DNA of 64,000 bases, taken from Pantanalinema sp. GBBB05 (GTDB taxonomy: Bacteria > Cyanobacteriota > Cyanobacteriia > Leptolyngbyales > Leptolyngbyaceae). This document shows, piece after piece, positions 56,601-64,000 of the stretch (position 1 is its first letter; each line of letters begins with the position of its first letter). The notes beneath the pieces were generated by a model. That model had not been told where the DNA came from. It was given only the letters and a program-made list of their open reading frames with translations, and ran no database searches. The translations under genes were made by a program, and so were the position numbers. The stretch lies in NCBI GenBank assembly GCA_016743235.1, contig VRZD01000008.1:124001-188000 (forward strand). The letters are read 5' to 3'.

Positions 56601-56819
56601 ATGACCAAAGCCGCAGAGAACAATAAAAGCACCAAATAAAACAAATACTCTTGAAAAAGGAATATCACTTCGCTTGCGAACGAAGTAGATCAACATGGCA
56701 GGGATAGAAAAATATGCGATCGCAATGAGCGCATCACTGATAAGATGTAGCCCGACTAAGGGGGTTTGCCATAAATAGCAATGTCCATGGGGAATATAGC
56801 TTAAGTATGGTGACATCAT
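53691..56819 (-). CDS. hybrid histidine kinase with ethylene-binding domain and bilin-type GAF
   Basis: 1042 residues. Residues 20-115 hold three membrane helices matching the plant ETR1 ethylene-binding domain, with every key residue at a constant +4 offset: Asp29, Tyr36, Ile39, Pro40, Ile66, Cys69 and His73 (LCGFGHL). A GAF domain (about 145-290) resembles that of the neighbouring cyclase. A second GAF (about 345-535) looks like a cyanobacteriochrome: VDVYEAGFDECYLKLL places Cys472 at the usual bilin position, with Tyr473 replacing the common His. HisKA His569 (NMSHELRTPL), an ATPase domain (DTGPGIA, GTGLGLRIS) and a receiver with Asp864 (LIFMDMHMPIMDGYEA) follow. The layout resembles Synechocystis SynEtr1/UirS but adds a GAF and a receiver. 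Confidence 0.92.
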   Translation of the reverse strand: MMSPYLSYIPHGHCYLWQTPLVGLHLISDALIAIAYFSIPAMLIYFVRKRSDIPFSRVFVLFGAFIVLCGFGHLLDIWTLWHPNYWIVGIEQALTALVSCYTALRLVELLPQFLALQTPEQLEKINRELEKQIAERQRTEATLQMIVAGTSSVTGNDFFPALVENLAKGLDVAYVLVCEVADSSLQSLRTISLWAGDRLAENIEYELSGTPCQVAIETKLLCTYPEQLQQLFPTISMLRELQAESYVGVPLLDGHQNVIGHLCILDVKPFLIDDRTRAFFSVFAARAATELQRKWAEDDKRRAYEELEFRVKERTAELMATNTVLEAEIQERIAAEASLRVMAEQAQTINRVVLRMRQSLNLKSIFQATTTELRQAIQCERVLIYRFKPDWSGELVSEAVTEGWNLLLPDSANDSELTRVAVDQSNCVTKQLDSSEILMQDTYLQASEGGIYRQKTSYCCVVDVYEAGFDECYLKLLRQLQARAYIIAPIFCGSQLWGLLAAYQNSSPRHWKDTEIRIVTQISNQLGVAVQQAELFAQTQHQAEELKQAKDVADAASRAKSEFLANMSHELRTPLNAILGFTQLMRRDSKLSTEHRQYVEIVNQSGEHLLALINDVLEMSKIEAGRTVLNEAEFDLLQLLDNLESMLQLKAKSKGLQLRFDCAPTLPQYIKTDENKLRQVLINLLGNAIKFTQAGNVVLRVCHELPADAATAHILQVEVEDTGPGIAANELSQLFEAFTQTKVGQVAQEGTGLGLRISQKFVQLMGGEIKVDSEVGKGSRFSFQIQVEVAASVANAALSNLEHVVSLTPGQSSYRILIVEDNVVNRLLLSKLLTGLGFEVQEAENGEIAIELWQEWQPDLIFMDMHMPIMDGYEATRCIKQAAIAASNQSEDIAILETTKVPAIVALTASVFAEQRQKIWTAGCDDFLSKPFRREDLLEILTKHLGVEYLTQTIDRSPSVDEVAQPSNYVLDAAALEVMPSSWRQQLHQSATQGDDAKAEKLIAQIPADYAALAKALTRLVENYQFDHLMRLTLELTDGNSP

Positions 56820-57643
56820 GAAATAGTTTTCGTGTATTAGTTATTTATTAGTGTAGAGGAGCACTAAATTATTTGTGCTTGAACGCTATAGAGTTTATTG
56901 ATAGTAGTTCAATTCATAAAAAGTATCGGTTCTATTCATAGAACAAACCAGTTAGGTAGCCGCGCAGTATGAAGATGAGTGATTAATGCGGATGACCAGG
57001 AGTATTGATGGAACTGAACTCAATCGTGACATGAGCACATCTCGCCTACTATGTCTGATCGACCTTGAAGTCAGAAGCTGAGAAGGTCAGCACACAATTC
57101 TATGTTCTATGAAGTGAAAATCTTGTGAAATCGGTCTGAAAGCATTATTTCAATTGATTTAGGATAATGCCCAATCACGGCTAATGGCAGCAATTCCTGG
57201 CAATCCTACACCGCAAACGGGGGTTATCTATATATAAGCTGGGCAATAGCTCCAGGCAGCAGAGAATTGACTCGCTATATGTGACAAGGTAGGAGACACT
57301 TTAACACCCTAAACTTGAAGTCATCCTTGAAACAAGCAGCTCTGGCTCCAGCGAGGATGTCACTGTACCATCTTAACTACCAAGTTGAGGACGTGGGTCT
57401 GACTACAGTATTAGTTTGCGATCGCCAGTTGTGCCGACATCAAATACTGCTCATCAGTTTTGAGTTGAGCTAAGAATTGACACGCTGACCTCAACGACTT
57501 GTGAAATTAAGGATGTGAGCACAGGGTTTTAGGCAGCCCTTATGTGCTCAACTCAGGTAGGATCGCCGACTTACCCTCCGTTTGGGAGCAGGACTGGTTG
57601 AGTCTTACCTCCCCTGCTCCCAAATCGATTCTACAGACCCCGC
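56820..57643. other. long intergenic region
   Basis: 824 bp between the hybrid kinase start and the stop of the PA14 protein gene. Apart from the long hairpin at 57581-57624 no gene, repeat or RNA was recognised. A TATATATAAG stretch near 57227 is promoter-like but unassigned. Confidence 0.4.
57581..57624 (-). terminator. strong hairpin after the PA14-glycosidase gene
   Basis: A perfect 11-bp stem TTTGGGAGCAG/CTGCTCCCAAA, with an inner GACT/AGTC pairing, begins 20 bp after the stop of the minus-strand gene. There is no T-run. Best read as its terminator or 3' stabiliser. Confidence 0.6.
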
Positions 57644-59398
57644 TTAAGTTGTTGATTGCGGAGTTAGTTTGACGATCAGGGGTGAGTCGGGGACTGTCAG
57701 GGTTAACTGAGTGGGTGACGTAAATTGTGCTATGGCATTAGCAGATTCATTGGGTAAATAGGTCGTTGCTTGCTCGATCGCTGTATTCAGCGTTAATGTC
57801 ACTTGATGGCTATTGGCTTGGTCAGTACTGGGCACTTCTAGCCATAACACCAGATAGAAGTCGCCATTTTGCTTTTGCAGTAAGGTGTGCTGGATATAGT
57901 TGGTGTTGCCACTTAAGCGATAATTCAGTGAGCCAGGAGTGAAATTGGCTTCAGTGTCATCCAGTAATTGGATCAAGTTCTTCACCGCTGTAAAGGCGGG
58001 TTTGGGTGACCCATCATAGCGGAGAATGCCAAAATTAGCTTCCCCATCATTGGGACGGAGTTTTTGGTCAATTAACTCATAGGAAAAAGTTCGATAGATT
58101 CCCTGGTTGAAATTATTCAGAAAGACTCTGGGAATATACTTGCCTTGAACTGCTTCCGATACCGATCGATCATTGGTGACATTTGCCGTATGATAGCCTG
58201 CTTCAGTTGCAATCATCGGTCGCCGATTAAAGGGGAGCGATCGAGTGCTCATTTCTTGGTTCAGGTTGCCATTCCCTGGGTAGCTAGGATAGTTATATGG
58301 ATGCATATTGCCATAATCTACCCACTGACTGAGATCACCGACCGCCTGACTCGAATCCGGATAGACAAACGATGGACCAATCACTGCAATATCCTGAGTT
58401 GCCGGATCACTATTAATGAAGTTATAGGTATCCCGGGTAAAGTCACGCAAGTAAGCAATCCAGTTATCACTCGTTACGGGTTGACCGTTGCGAGAATAGC
58501 CACTTTGGTACCAAACATCAAACTCATTCAGAATTTCAACGGCTTCAGTCCCATCGGGGATAATATTTTTGACAAACTCAAGCACTTGATACCCTGGTGA
58601 TTTAATATCATAAGAGGCATCAGGTCCGACTCCAATATTCGGGTCAAGCACAACGGTTGTTTTAATCCCCTCGTTCCCTAACTGATTAATCCGCTGTACC
58701 CAAGTGGGATCGCTGCCCCCATCTCGAATATGCTGAATTCCGGCTTCCTGCAAGCGTTGCTGAATCAACGAAAAATCGCCATAGGCGGTATCGTAGTAGT
58801 GCAGGTGGGTATTAAACCCGATTGAGTCTATAAAGGTTGCCGCCCGCTTGGCAGGTTCATTTGCGGCTGTAACTACATCGGGCCCTGTAGGTGAGAGGTA
58901 AGTAGGCGGAATAATTTCCTTAGTCTGGCTACCGCTAGACCATAATAGCTGACAACTTGCCGCTCCTGATCGCTCGTAGTATTCCAACTTAATGTCGTAG
59001 TTTTGCAATGCCTGTAAGGAAATGACACCGCTATTCTCTGTAACGGCATGGTCAGTCCAGTTATCAATTAACAATTGTCCATTCACCCATAACCGCACCC
59101 CATCATCCGCGTTAGTGTAAAAGGTGTATATTTCGGAGTATTGGGGTTGAATGGTGCCAGCCCAACGCACAGCAAAGTTGTCAGCCCCGATCGAGGCGGT
59201 GGGTGAACCTTCTGCCCAGTTGAAATCTACACGGCTATCAACACGGGTCGCTTGCAGTTGACTAAAGTTACTCCCGGTGTAATAGCTTGCCTGTAATCCC
59301 TGGCTAGCTGCCGCACTCGACATTGTCCCCACGGTTAGCTCATTGAATGATTGCTGAACCGGGATAGTTGAATTGAACCCAGGAGTTTGGGTGGTCAT
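57644..59398 (-). CDS. PA14 plus glycoside-hydrolase-like TIM-barrel protein
   Basis: 584 residues from the ATG at 59398; a GTG at 59536 would add 46 residues, and neither start has a clear ribosome binding site. A PA14 domain (about 30-165; LQASYYTGSNFSQL, AVRWAGTIQPQYSEIYTFYT, DDGVRLWVNGQLLIDNW) is a carbohydrate-binding fold. The next domain (about 185-490) looks like a GH39/GH5-type barrel: EILNEFD provides a typical Asn-Glu acid/base and IATEAGYH a possible nucleophile Glu. A C-terminal beta domain follows. No signal peptide is visible at either start, which is odd for a protein expected to act on extracellular polysaccharide. Confidence 0.82.
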   Translation of the reverse strand: MTTQTPGFNSTIPVQQSFNELTVGTMSSAAASQGLQASYYTGSNFSQLQATRVDSRVDFNWAEGSPTASIGADNFAVRWAGTIQPQYSEIYTFYTNADDGVRLWVNGQLLIDNWTDHAVTENSGVISLQALQNYDIKLEYYERSGAASCQLLWSSGSQTKEIIPPTYLSPTGPDVVTAANEPAKRAATFIDSIGFNTHLHYYDTAYGDFSLIQQRLQEAGIQHIRDGGSDPTWVQRINQLGNEGIKTTVVLDPNIGVGPDASYDIKSPGYQVLEFVKNIIPDGTEAVEILNEFDVWYQSGYSRNGQPVTSDNWIAYLRDFTRDTYNFINSDPATQDIAVIGPSFVYPDSSQAVGDLSQWVDYGNMHPYNYPSYPGNGNLNQEMSTRSLPFNRRPMIATEAGYHTANVTNDRSVSEAVQGKYIPRVFLNNFNQGIYRTFSYELIDQKLRPNDGEANFGILRYDGSPKPAFTAVKNLIQLLDDTEANFTPGSLNYRLSGNTNYIQHTLLQKQNGDFYLVLWLEVPSTDQANSHQVTLTLNTAIEQATTYLPNESANAIAQFTSPTQLTLTVPDSPLIVKLTPQSTT

Positions 59399-59536
59399 GT
59401 CAAAACTATTGCGATCGCTAAGAACGCTGATATTTGAATCTAGCAATTGTTTTCCCTCAAAAATAGAGTGAAGTTTGTCTTGAGGGCAAATGTATTCTGT
59501 AAAGCCCACCTTTGCAGTTTGCCCATTTCCCTTCAC

Positions 59537-60937
59537 AAAACAAACGTGTCAATCTGGCTAAAGATAGAGAACACAACAGAGCTTTATGGTCGTACAAGAA
59601 TGATGCAATTCCGAAAAATTTATTCCTCTAGAACGGGCGATCGAGAGAAAAATTCGAGCCAGCTAAAAATGGTTTTACCCTACTTTTGACTAGAGAATAA
59701 CATCACATATTCCTAAGGAAGCAGCTGGCTCAAAGCCTTGATAGACAGGAATTTTCCTCGTCATTTGAGCGCAATGCAAGGGTTGAAAACTGCTATGAGG
59801 CAGCTTGTTGAAGTTGATCAACGAGCTAAATATTTTAAGCAAAAGATTTCCTCCAATTGAGTTGTTTAGGACTTGCTTAAGATGTCATCTCTCTAACAGT
59901 TGAGTTCAGATAAAATTCAACCACTCATAATAGTCCGCTCGGCAATTATATACAAGCGTTAATTTTGGTTTTTTCATAGTGATATATCTTACATTTCAAT
60001 CCAAGTGAAATCGTTAAATTTACGCTTAAGGACAAAATATTGCGATGCCCACATTTGATCACAAGTGGCAGTGGCGCCAACCATCTAGTTAATTCTGAAA
60101 CTGAGGGGCAACAGGTTACCTGGCATCAATTCGTGACTTCAAAGCTATTGCCGTCCTGAGCCTAAAAGCCAATCGAGTCTGGCTGCAATCACCCATACCA
60201 GCTAATTCGGCAAATGCCACGCCCTGCCTCTGCCTCAAGCCCCCTACAGCAGCTCCGGTCTTTCCCATACCGCCCCGCTGAGACACAGCTTGCAGCCTAG
60301 CTAACCCCTAATAGAGATAGCTAGAGCCGTCACCCCGACCAATAGAGAAGTCCTAAGAAACTCGTTGGGTTTGCAGTTGCGAGCGATGATTGCGAGCCTT
60401 ACCCGCCTCAATCGAGGATTGAGCAAACGACTGCAACTAAATTTGAACTTTAGCTTGTCCTGACAGACCCTCCAGGCATGTACTGATGCGGCTGGTGTTT
60501 CAATTTGCTGCCGATCGCAATCTGCCAACGTATTTAGTACTGTCAGGGTAGGCTATGGACTTAGTGTAAAAGGTGCAAAGTTCAATTTCCCCTCGTTTAT
60601 GAGTGTTCGTTGACCCAATTATGGTTCATTTGGTGACTTCATCAGTACCAAAGCCCGGGCAAACCCTAGATTGTGGTTAGCGCTGGAAAATTGGAGCTTT
60701 CCTTGACAAGCAATAGAGCCAGACAAGTGAGTTCTTGCCTCGTAAGCCCGATTGTGCCGCCGTCCTGTGAGTTTTTGAATCTGCCTTCAGCGATCGTTGT
60801 CTAGGTTCAGAAACTCCTCAGATGGAACTAGAAACCGTCGATTAAAAAATTCAATTTCTAATCTGTCACCAATAATTGTTTCATTCTGGGATTTAAATCA
60901 TAAAATCAAAATCATACATTAGTAGGATACTTAACCT
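59537..60937. other. 1.4-kb gene-poor region
   Basis: AT-rich up to about 60050, then more GC-rich. A minus-strand open frame at 60301-60528 has no ribosome binding site and was not called. Transposon-end-like sequences CCTGACAGACC (60459-60469) and CTGTCAGGGTAGGC (60540-60553) match those near 4.36-4.43 kb. No gene is supported. Confidence 0.4.
60459..60553. repeat. pair of short ends shared with the 4.4-kb inverted repeat
   Basis: CCTGACAGACC near 60459 and CTGTCAGGGTAGGC near 60540 are the complements of the two arms found at 4357-4427, in the swapped order. They may be ends of neighbouring miniature elements or scars of one insertion sequence. Confidence 0.4.
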
Positions 60938-61552
60938 ATGGCAGTCATGACTAAAGGATCAAGAGGTACAGCCGTTAAACAATCAACCCTAGTTGATGCT
61001 CACTCGGCTCTACAATCGTTACCAGAAAAACAAAAAGAGGAACTTTCACTCAAACAAGCCGTTGCCAAACTTAAAGTCCCATTGCAAGCCGCTCTAGCTA
61101 AAGGTTATAGCTATCCTGAGTTAGCTGTCATTCTGAAAGACAATGGCATTGTCATCAGTGCCGCTACCTTAAAGAACTATGTACCTGTTGGTAAACGCAG
61201 CGGCAAACGACTGTCCAAAGGGACAAAATCTCAAGCTGATTTGGCGGGTTTGGACCAAGCAGATCCTTCAGAGGCAGAAGATGCTTCAGCTCAAAGTTCA
61301 GCAAAAGCCAAAGGGAAAACGAGCCAATCGGCTGAAACAACTTCAACCAAGCCACGTGGTGGTAGAGGGAAAGCTAAGGCAACCGAGGAAGCTGAATCTA
61401 GCTCGGATGGGTCTAGTAGCTCTACCGCAAAACCAGCTGCTCAACGGCGTAGCACGGCGGCGAAAACTCGAACCAGTACAAAACAATCCACAACAGGTAA
61501 AGCAAAACCGACAACAGGCACTCGTACGAAATCAAGTCGAACTCGTAAATAA
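60938..61552 (+). CDS. HTH protein with histone-H1-like basic tail
   Basis: 204 residues. Residues about 35-85 form a compact helical domain (ELSLKQAVAKLKVPLQAAL ... YSYPELAVILKDNGIVISAATLKNYV) of the helix-turn-helix type common in plasmid mobilisation and accessory proteins. Residues about 88-204 are disordered, rich in Ser, Thr, Lys, Arg and Ala, and end in repeated TK/TR-rich units (KAKPTTGTRTKSSRTRK). The tail is like eukaryotic H1 or bacterial H1-like proteins and should bind DNA non-specifically. A nucleoid or accessory role is inferred. No ribosome binding site is obvious before the ATG. A 147-codon frame inside it is a frame shadow. Confidence 0.8.
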   Translation: MAVMTKGSRGTAVKQSTLVDAHSALQSLPEKQKEELSLKQAVAKLKVPLQAALAKGYSYPELAVILKDNGIVISAATLKNYVPVGKRSGKRLSKGTKSQADLAGLDQADPSEAEDASAQSSAKAKGKTSQSAETTSTKPRGGRGKAKATEEAESSSDGSSSSTAKPAAQRRSTAAKTRTSTKQSTTGKAKPTTGTRTKSSRTRK

Positions 61553-61681
61553 GCTGGCTTCAATCCAGGAACTTGTTGCTATAGACAGGCAAACTCCAGG
61601 AGGAAATTCGGGGCGTTGCTGAGCACTCGGATCAATTGAACGAAGTTTCAAGTACCCCGAAAGCATGTCCGAACACAGAAA

Positions 61682-61798
61682 CTATCTCGGACTCCACCGA
61701 TCATTGAGATTGTTTTCGGGTATGTTAATCATCTGTTGCATTTCCAGAATCAGCAACACCTGATTTAAGGGATGGACGATCGCCCCGATTACTCCTAG
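61682..61798 (-). pseudogene. unidentified protein fragment
   Basis: A 38-codon fragment, bounded by stops, reads LGVIGAIVHPLNQVLLILEM and on to INIPENNLND. The alternation of Val/Ile/Leu with VLLILEMQQM has some likeness to CheW-type domains, but identification is not secure. Confidence 0.25.
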
Positions 61799-61903
61799 TC
61801 AACAATTGAGCCACTATACTGCGGCGATCGGATAGATCACTATGCTAAATCGATCTCCAATTCTGAGTTTGACTTTAATTACCCTGTACTGGGATAGCTT
61901 TGG

Positions 61904-62055
61904 TTAACACTGCCCCAGCAGATCGTCACCGTCCAATTTAGCACCTGTTAAATTTGCCCCTCGTAACAGTGCTCTTCTTAAATCCGCATCCGTTCAGCCG
62001 ACGTCACAAAGTTGGCGTAGTGGAGGTCTGCGCCAGGCAAGTTAGCACGGTGCAT
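61904..62055 (-). pseudogene. pentapeptide-repeat protein relic
   Basis: Read leftward, one frame gives MHRANLPGADLHYANF and then a stop. The next frame gives DLRRALLRGANLTGAKLDG, DDLLGQC and a stop at 61904. Both pieces show the A(D/N)LxG pentapeptide rhythm. At least one frameshift separates them. No upstream part of a longer gene was found. Confidence 0.65.
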
Positions 62056-62705
62056 TTTGGTGTGACTATATAATTGGCTGATTTGCTAAGATTGTTCGCT
62101 GAAGGCGATCCTGCCTCTTCGAGGGTAAACTACAACGAGCTGACCGGTTCCAGTTGATCGCATCATCATATCCGGCGATCGCGCCTTGATAATTCGTAGA
62201 CTTAATCCTGCTTTAGACGGTATTGCCTGAGGAAGTCTACAAGCAGGTCCTTACAGATTCTTGCCAAGCTGAGCAAGCCACAAGTTTGCCACATTTCTGA
62301 CGTTAATATTTTGCTTAAAGAGATAATTTAATCGCGATCGGCTTTTTATCATCTCACCAGGATTGCTCTACCCGTTGACTGCCGAAAAACCGCATATCGT
62401 CCTGTTAGCTTGGGTAAAATTCACTTTGAAACTCGAACAACCTTAATTAAACTACGAGAAAATCCCCCAGCTCAGCAAATTCTAGTTATTCTTTGAACGG
62501 CAAAGCTTCAAGTAATTGTAGTTACCTTAACTGCCAGTATAGGAGCTTACTGTTGAATCAGTTGGATCCTATGATCTAGAACCATGACGTCCATAAGTTA
62601 ACCCAGCCTGAGCTGGCACTCATCACCACTTAAAACATTACTTAACGCTTGATCGCTATTTCAATCTACTTGATTTAACCGTTCACTACCCATGAGTAAC
62701 TTCCC

Positions 62706-63044
62706 GTGGAACCACTACTGCTTTCTGAAGATTGCGTCTTTTTCTTCAAGTTTTGGTTAGATGGACAAATACAAGAAGGAATGCGTTGGGGCTACAAACT
62801 ATTTCGTCATTGTCGAACGTTTGACAAAGATCATCGTCAACAAGTCTATACCCTTGCCTGGGCATTGATGGAGCATGAGGTTCCGGTGGTCATTACGGCA
62901 TCTCAGTTCAACTATCGAGTTTGGATCAGCTTAAACGAGCAGCTAACCTCCTGGATCGAAGCAACCGATAGTGCGACTATAGAATTTAATCGTTCCAATA
63001 CTATGCCCCCTAGTGAGGTGTTACCTCAGTCAATATCATTTTAA
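62706..63044 (+). CDS. small hypothetical protein
   Basis: 112 residues starting at GTG (valine codon) with no clear ribosome binding site. It reads like a folded soluble protein: EDCVFFFKFWLDGQIQEGMRWGYKL, YTLAWALMEHEVPVVIT, FNYRVWISLNEQLTSWI. No motif is recognised. Aromatic-rich composition and codon use resemble neighbouring real genes. It lies 130 bp upstream of the SPFH gene on the same strand; co-transcription is possible. Confidence 0.6.
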   Translation: MEPLLLSEDCVFFFKFWLDGQIQEGMRWGYKLFRHCRTFDKDHRQQVYTLAWALMEHEVPVVITASQFNYRVWISLNEQLTSWIEATDSATIEFNRSNTMPPSEVLPQSISF

Positions 63045-63174
63045 GTAAAGCTTTGTAAGGAATCAAATAACTCCAGCTGAATCTCTTGATGAATAGGGGA
63101 ACGGCTAAATCTGGATGCTGTGTCAGTGTGAGTCAGGCTAGAGGTTTTGCAGCTTAATTTAGGAGATTATAACC

Positions 63175-64000
63175 ATGGCTCAACGAACTCGTGGACCAAA
63201 GTGGTTGCCCACAACTGTTTTACCCCTGACGGTATCCCTACTGACAACCATCGCCCCGATCGGGGTAATGCCTGCGGCTACCCAACCCTTGCTCAGGGTA
63301 GACCAACTGGCTCAAACTACCTCACCCGATCTGCCAGAGGAGCAAGTACGCCAAGGGCAAATCGCTGACTTACCCATCTGGGTCTATCCAGTGGGTGCGG
63401 CTGTCCTAATCTTGGTCTTTCTACCCAAAATTGGCTGGATTGCCGGATTAATTGTGATTGGCGAGCGTGAAGTTGGCATTGTTACCAAAAAATTCTCAGC
63501 TAAAAGTTTACCAGCAGGCAGGTTGATTGCCCTGAATGGCGAAGCCGGGCTACAAGCAGATACCTTGCCGCCAGGATGGCATTTTGGCTACTTTCCCTGG
63601 CAATACAGTGTGCATAAAGCGCCCGTCGTGGTGATTCCACAAGATGAAATTGGCTTAATTGTGGCAAATGATGGAGCAGCCATTCCCCCCGAGCGGATTT
63701 TAGGCAAAGTCGTGCAAAGCGAAAACTTCCAGAATGCCCGTCAGTTTCTCACTCAAGGTGGTGAAAAGGGTCGGCAATTAGCCGTGCTCACAACAGGGAC
63801 TTACCAAATTAATACGGCTCTATTTGAAGTTATTACCTCAGCAACAGCTAATCAGCATGGCATGGTTCCGGCTCAATTGAAGGTGTACGCTGTACAACCC
63901 GATCGCGTCGGCATTGTCACCACTCTAGATGGCACCCCAATCGAAGCCGGAGAAATTGCTGGACCTGTGATTGCAGGACACGATAACTTTCAAAATACGC
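63175..64000 (+). CDS. SPFH/flotillin-like membrane protein, N-terminal part (runs off the right edge)
   Basis: 275 residues visible from the ATG at 63175, with AGGAG 9 bp upstream. An N-terminal signal-like segment (LPTTVLPLTVSLLTTIAPIG) is followed by a second membrane segment (about residues 68-95, WVYPVGAAVLILVFLPKIGWIAG). The start of an SPFH/band-7 domain follows (GEREVGIVTKKFSAKSLPAGRLIALNGEAGLQADTLPPGWHFGYFPWQYSV). Such proteins form oligomeric scaffolds in membrane microdomains. The C-terminal coiled coil expected of flotillins lies outside the window. Confidence 0.88.
   Translation, partial: MAQRTRGPKWLPTTVLPLTVSLLTTIAPIGVMPAATQPLLRVDQLAQTTSPDLPEEQVRQGQIADLPIWVYPVGAAVLILVFLPKIGWIAGLIVIGEREVGIVTKKFSAKSLPAGRLIALNGEAGLQADTLPPGWHFGYFPWQYSVHKAPVVVIPQDEIGLIVANDGAAIPPERILGKVVQSENFQNARQFLTQGGEKGRQLAVLTTGTYQINTALFEVITSATANQHGMVPAQLKVYAVQPDRVGIVTTLDGTPIEAGEIAGPVIAGHDNFQNT

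Larger units (their letters stand above)
61553..62705. other. gene-relic region
   Basis: 1.15 kb without an intact gene. It contains a minus-strand fragment ending at 61682, a frame-broken pentapeptide-repeat relic (61904-62055) and a plus-strand fragment ending near 62497. Composition resembles decayed coding DNA. Confidence 0.5.

Noticed and set aside
60301..60528. 75-codon minus-strand open frame in the 60-kb gene-poor region
   Set aside because: No ribosome binding site and no recognisable domain; it overlaps the putative repeat ends and is more likely spurious.
61179..61622. 147-codon open frame inside the HTH/H1-like gene
   Set aside because: It is the shifted frame of a low-complexity Lys/Ser-rich gene, gives a Gln/Lys/Leu-rich product and has no ribosome binding site.
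1..64000. Frequent GCGATCGC octamers as a regulatory signal
   Set aside because: They are the HIP1 palindromes common across cyanobacterial genomes and fall mostly inside genes, so they mark lineage more than local control.

Overview
The window is bacterial chromosome from a phycobilisome-bearing cyanobacterium. The evidence is two phycocyanin-type rod linkers and a CpcG rod-core linker at 21.5-24.9 kb, many HIP1 octamers (GCGATCGC) in genes and spacers, and families typical of cyanobacteria (DUF3122, DUF928, DevBCA exporters, CHAT/CHASE2 proteins, RppAB-like regulators). No rRNA, convincing tRNA, CRISPR array or intact insertion sequence was seen. The genus cannot be fixed; a filamentous, non-marine type is a guess.

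Layout. 0-2 kb: N-terminal part of a dCache sensor and, divergently, an exported RidA-like protein. 2.3-7.9 kb: a five-gene amino-acid metabolism cluster (2OG-Fe oxygenase, class-V PLP enzyme, threonine-dehydrogenase-like SDR, 2-amino-3-ketobutyrate CoA ligase, unknown protein translationally coupled to the ligase). 8-15 kb: a UPF0182 membrane protein, a frame-broken secreted-protein gene, and an orphan FkbH-carrier protein-thioesterase fusion with a cysteine nucleophile. 15-20 kb: RppAB-like two-component system, rhodanese, SCP2, DUF3122, acyltransferase and tandem-Nif11 genes. 20-25 kb: a CigR/RcnB-like secreted protein and the phycobilisome locus. 25-30 kb: RND efflux adaptor and pump. 30-43.5 kb (mostly minus strand): CHASE2-GGDEF cyclase, DUF928, CHAT-TPR protein and two large filamentous-haemagglutinin paralogues. 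43.7-51.6 kb: MarR regulator, lipid kinase plus SDR, a devBCA exporter divergent from a TetR regulator with a duplicated operator, and a lone ABC ATPase. 51.5-56.8 kb: an adenylate cyclase response regulator and a hybrid kinase with an intact ethylene-binding domain and a bilin-type GAF. 57-64 kb: sparse DNA with a PA14-glycosidase, an HTH/histone-H1-like protein, gene relics, a small hypothetical gene and the start of an SPFH/flotillin-like protein.

The most unusual object is a 57-residue gene at 23434-23607 (minus), too short for most gene callers. Its N-terminus reads like the start of CpcB, its C-terminus like the last 40 residues of CpcA, and it has a good ribosome binding site. It sits exactly where cpcBA should be, upstream of the two rod-linker genes. 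It looks like the in-frame remnant of a cpcB-cpcA deletion, or a microprotein kept from it. Other leads are the 2.3-7.9 kb cluster with its unknown fifth protein, the ethylene/light hybrid kinase beside a cyclase with a related GAF domain, and the orphan FkbH-PCP-TE(Cys) protein.

All calls come from reading the sequence; no database search or structure prediction was run.
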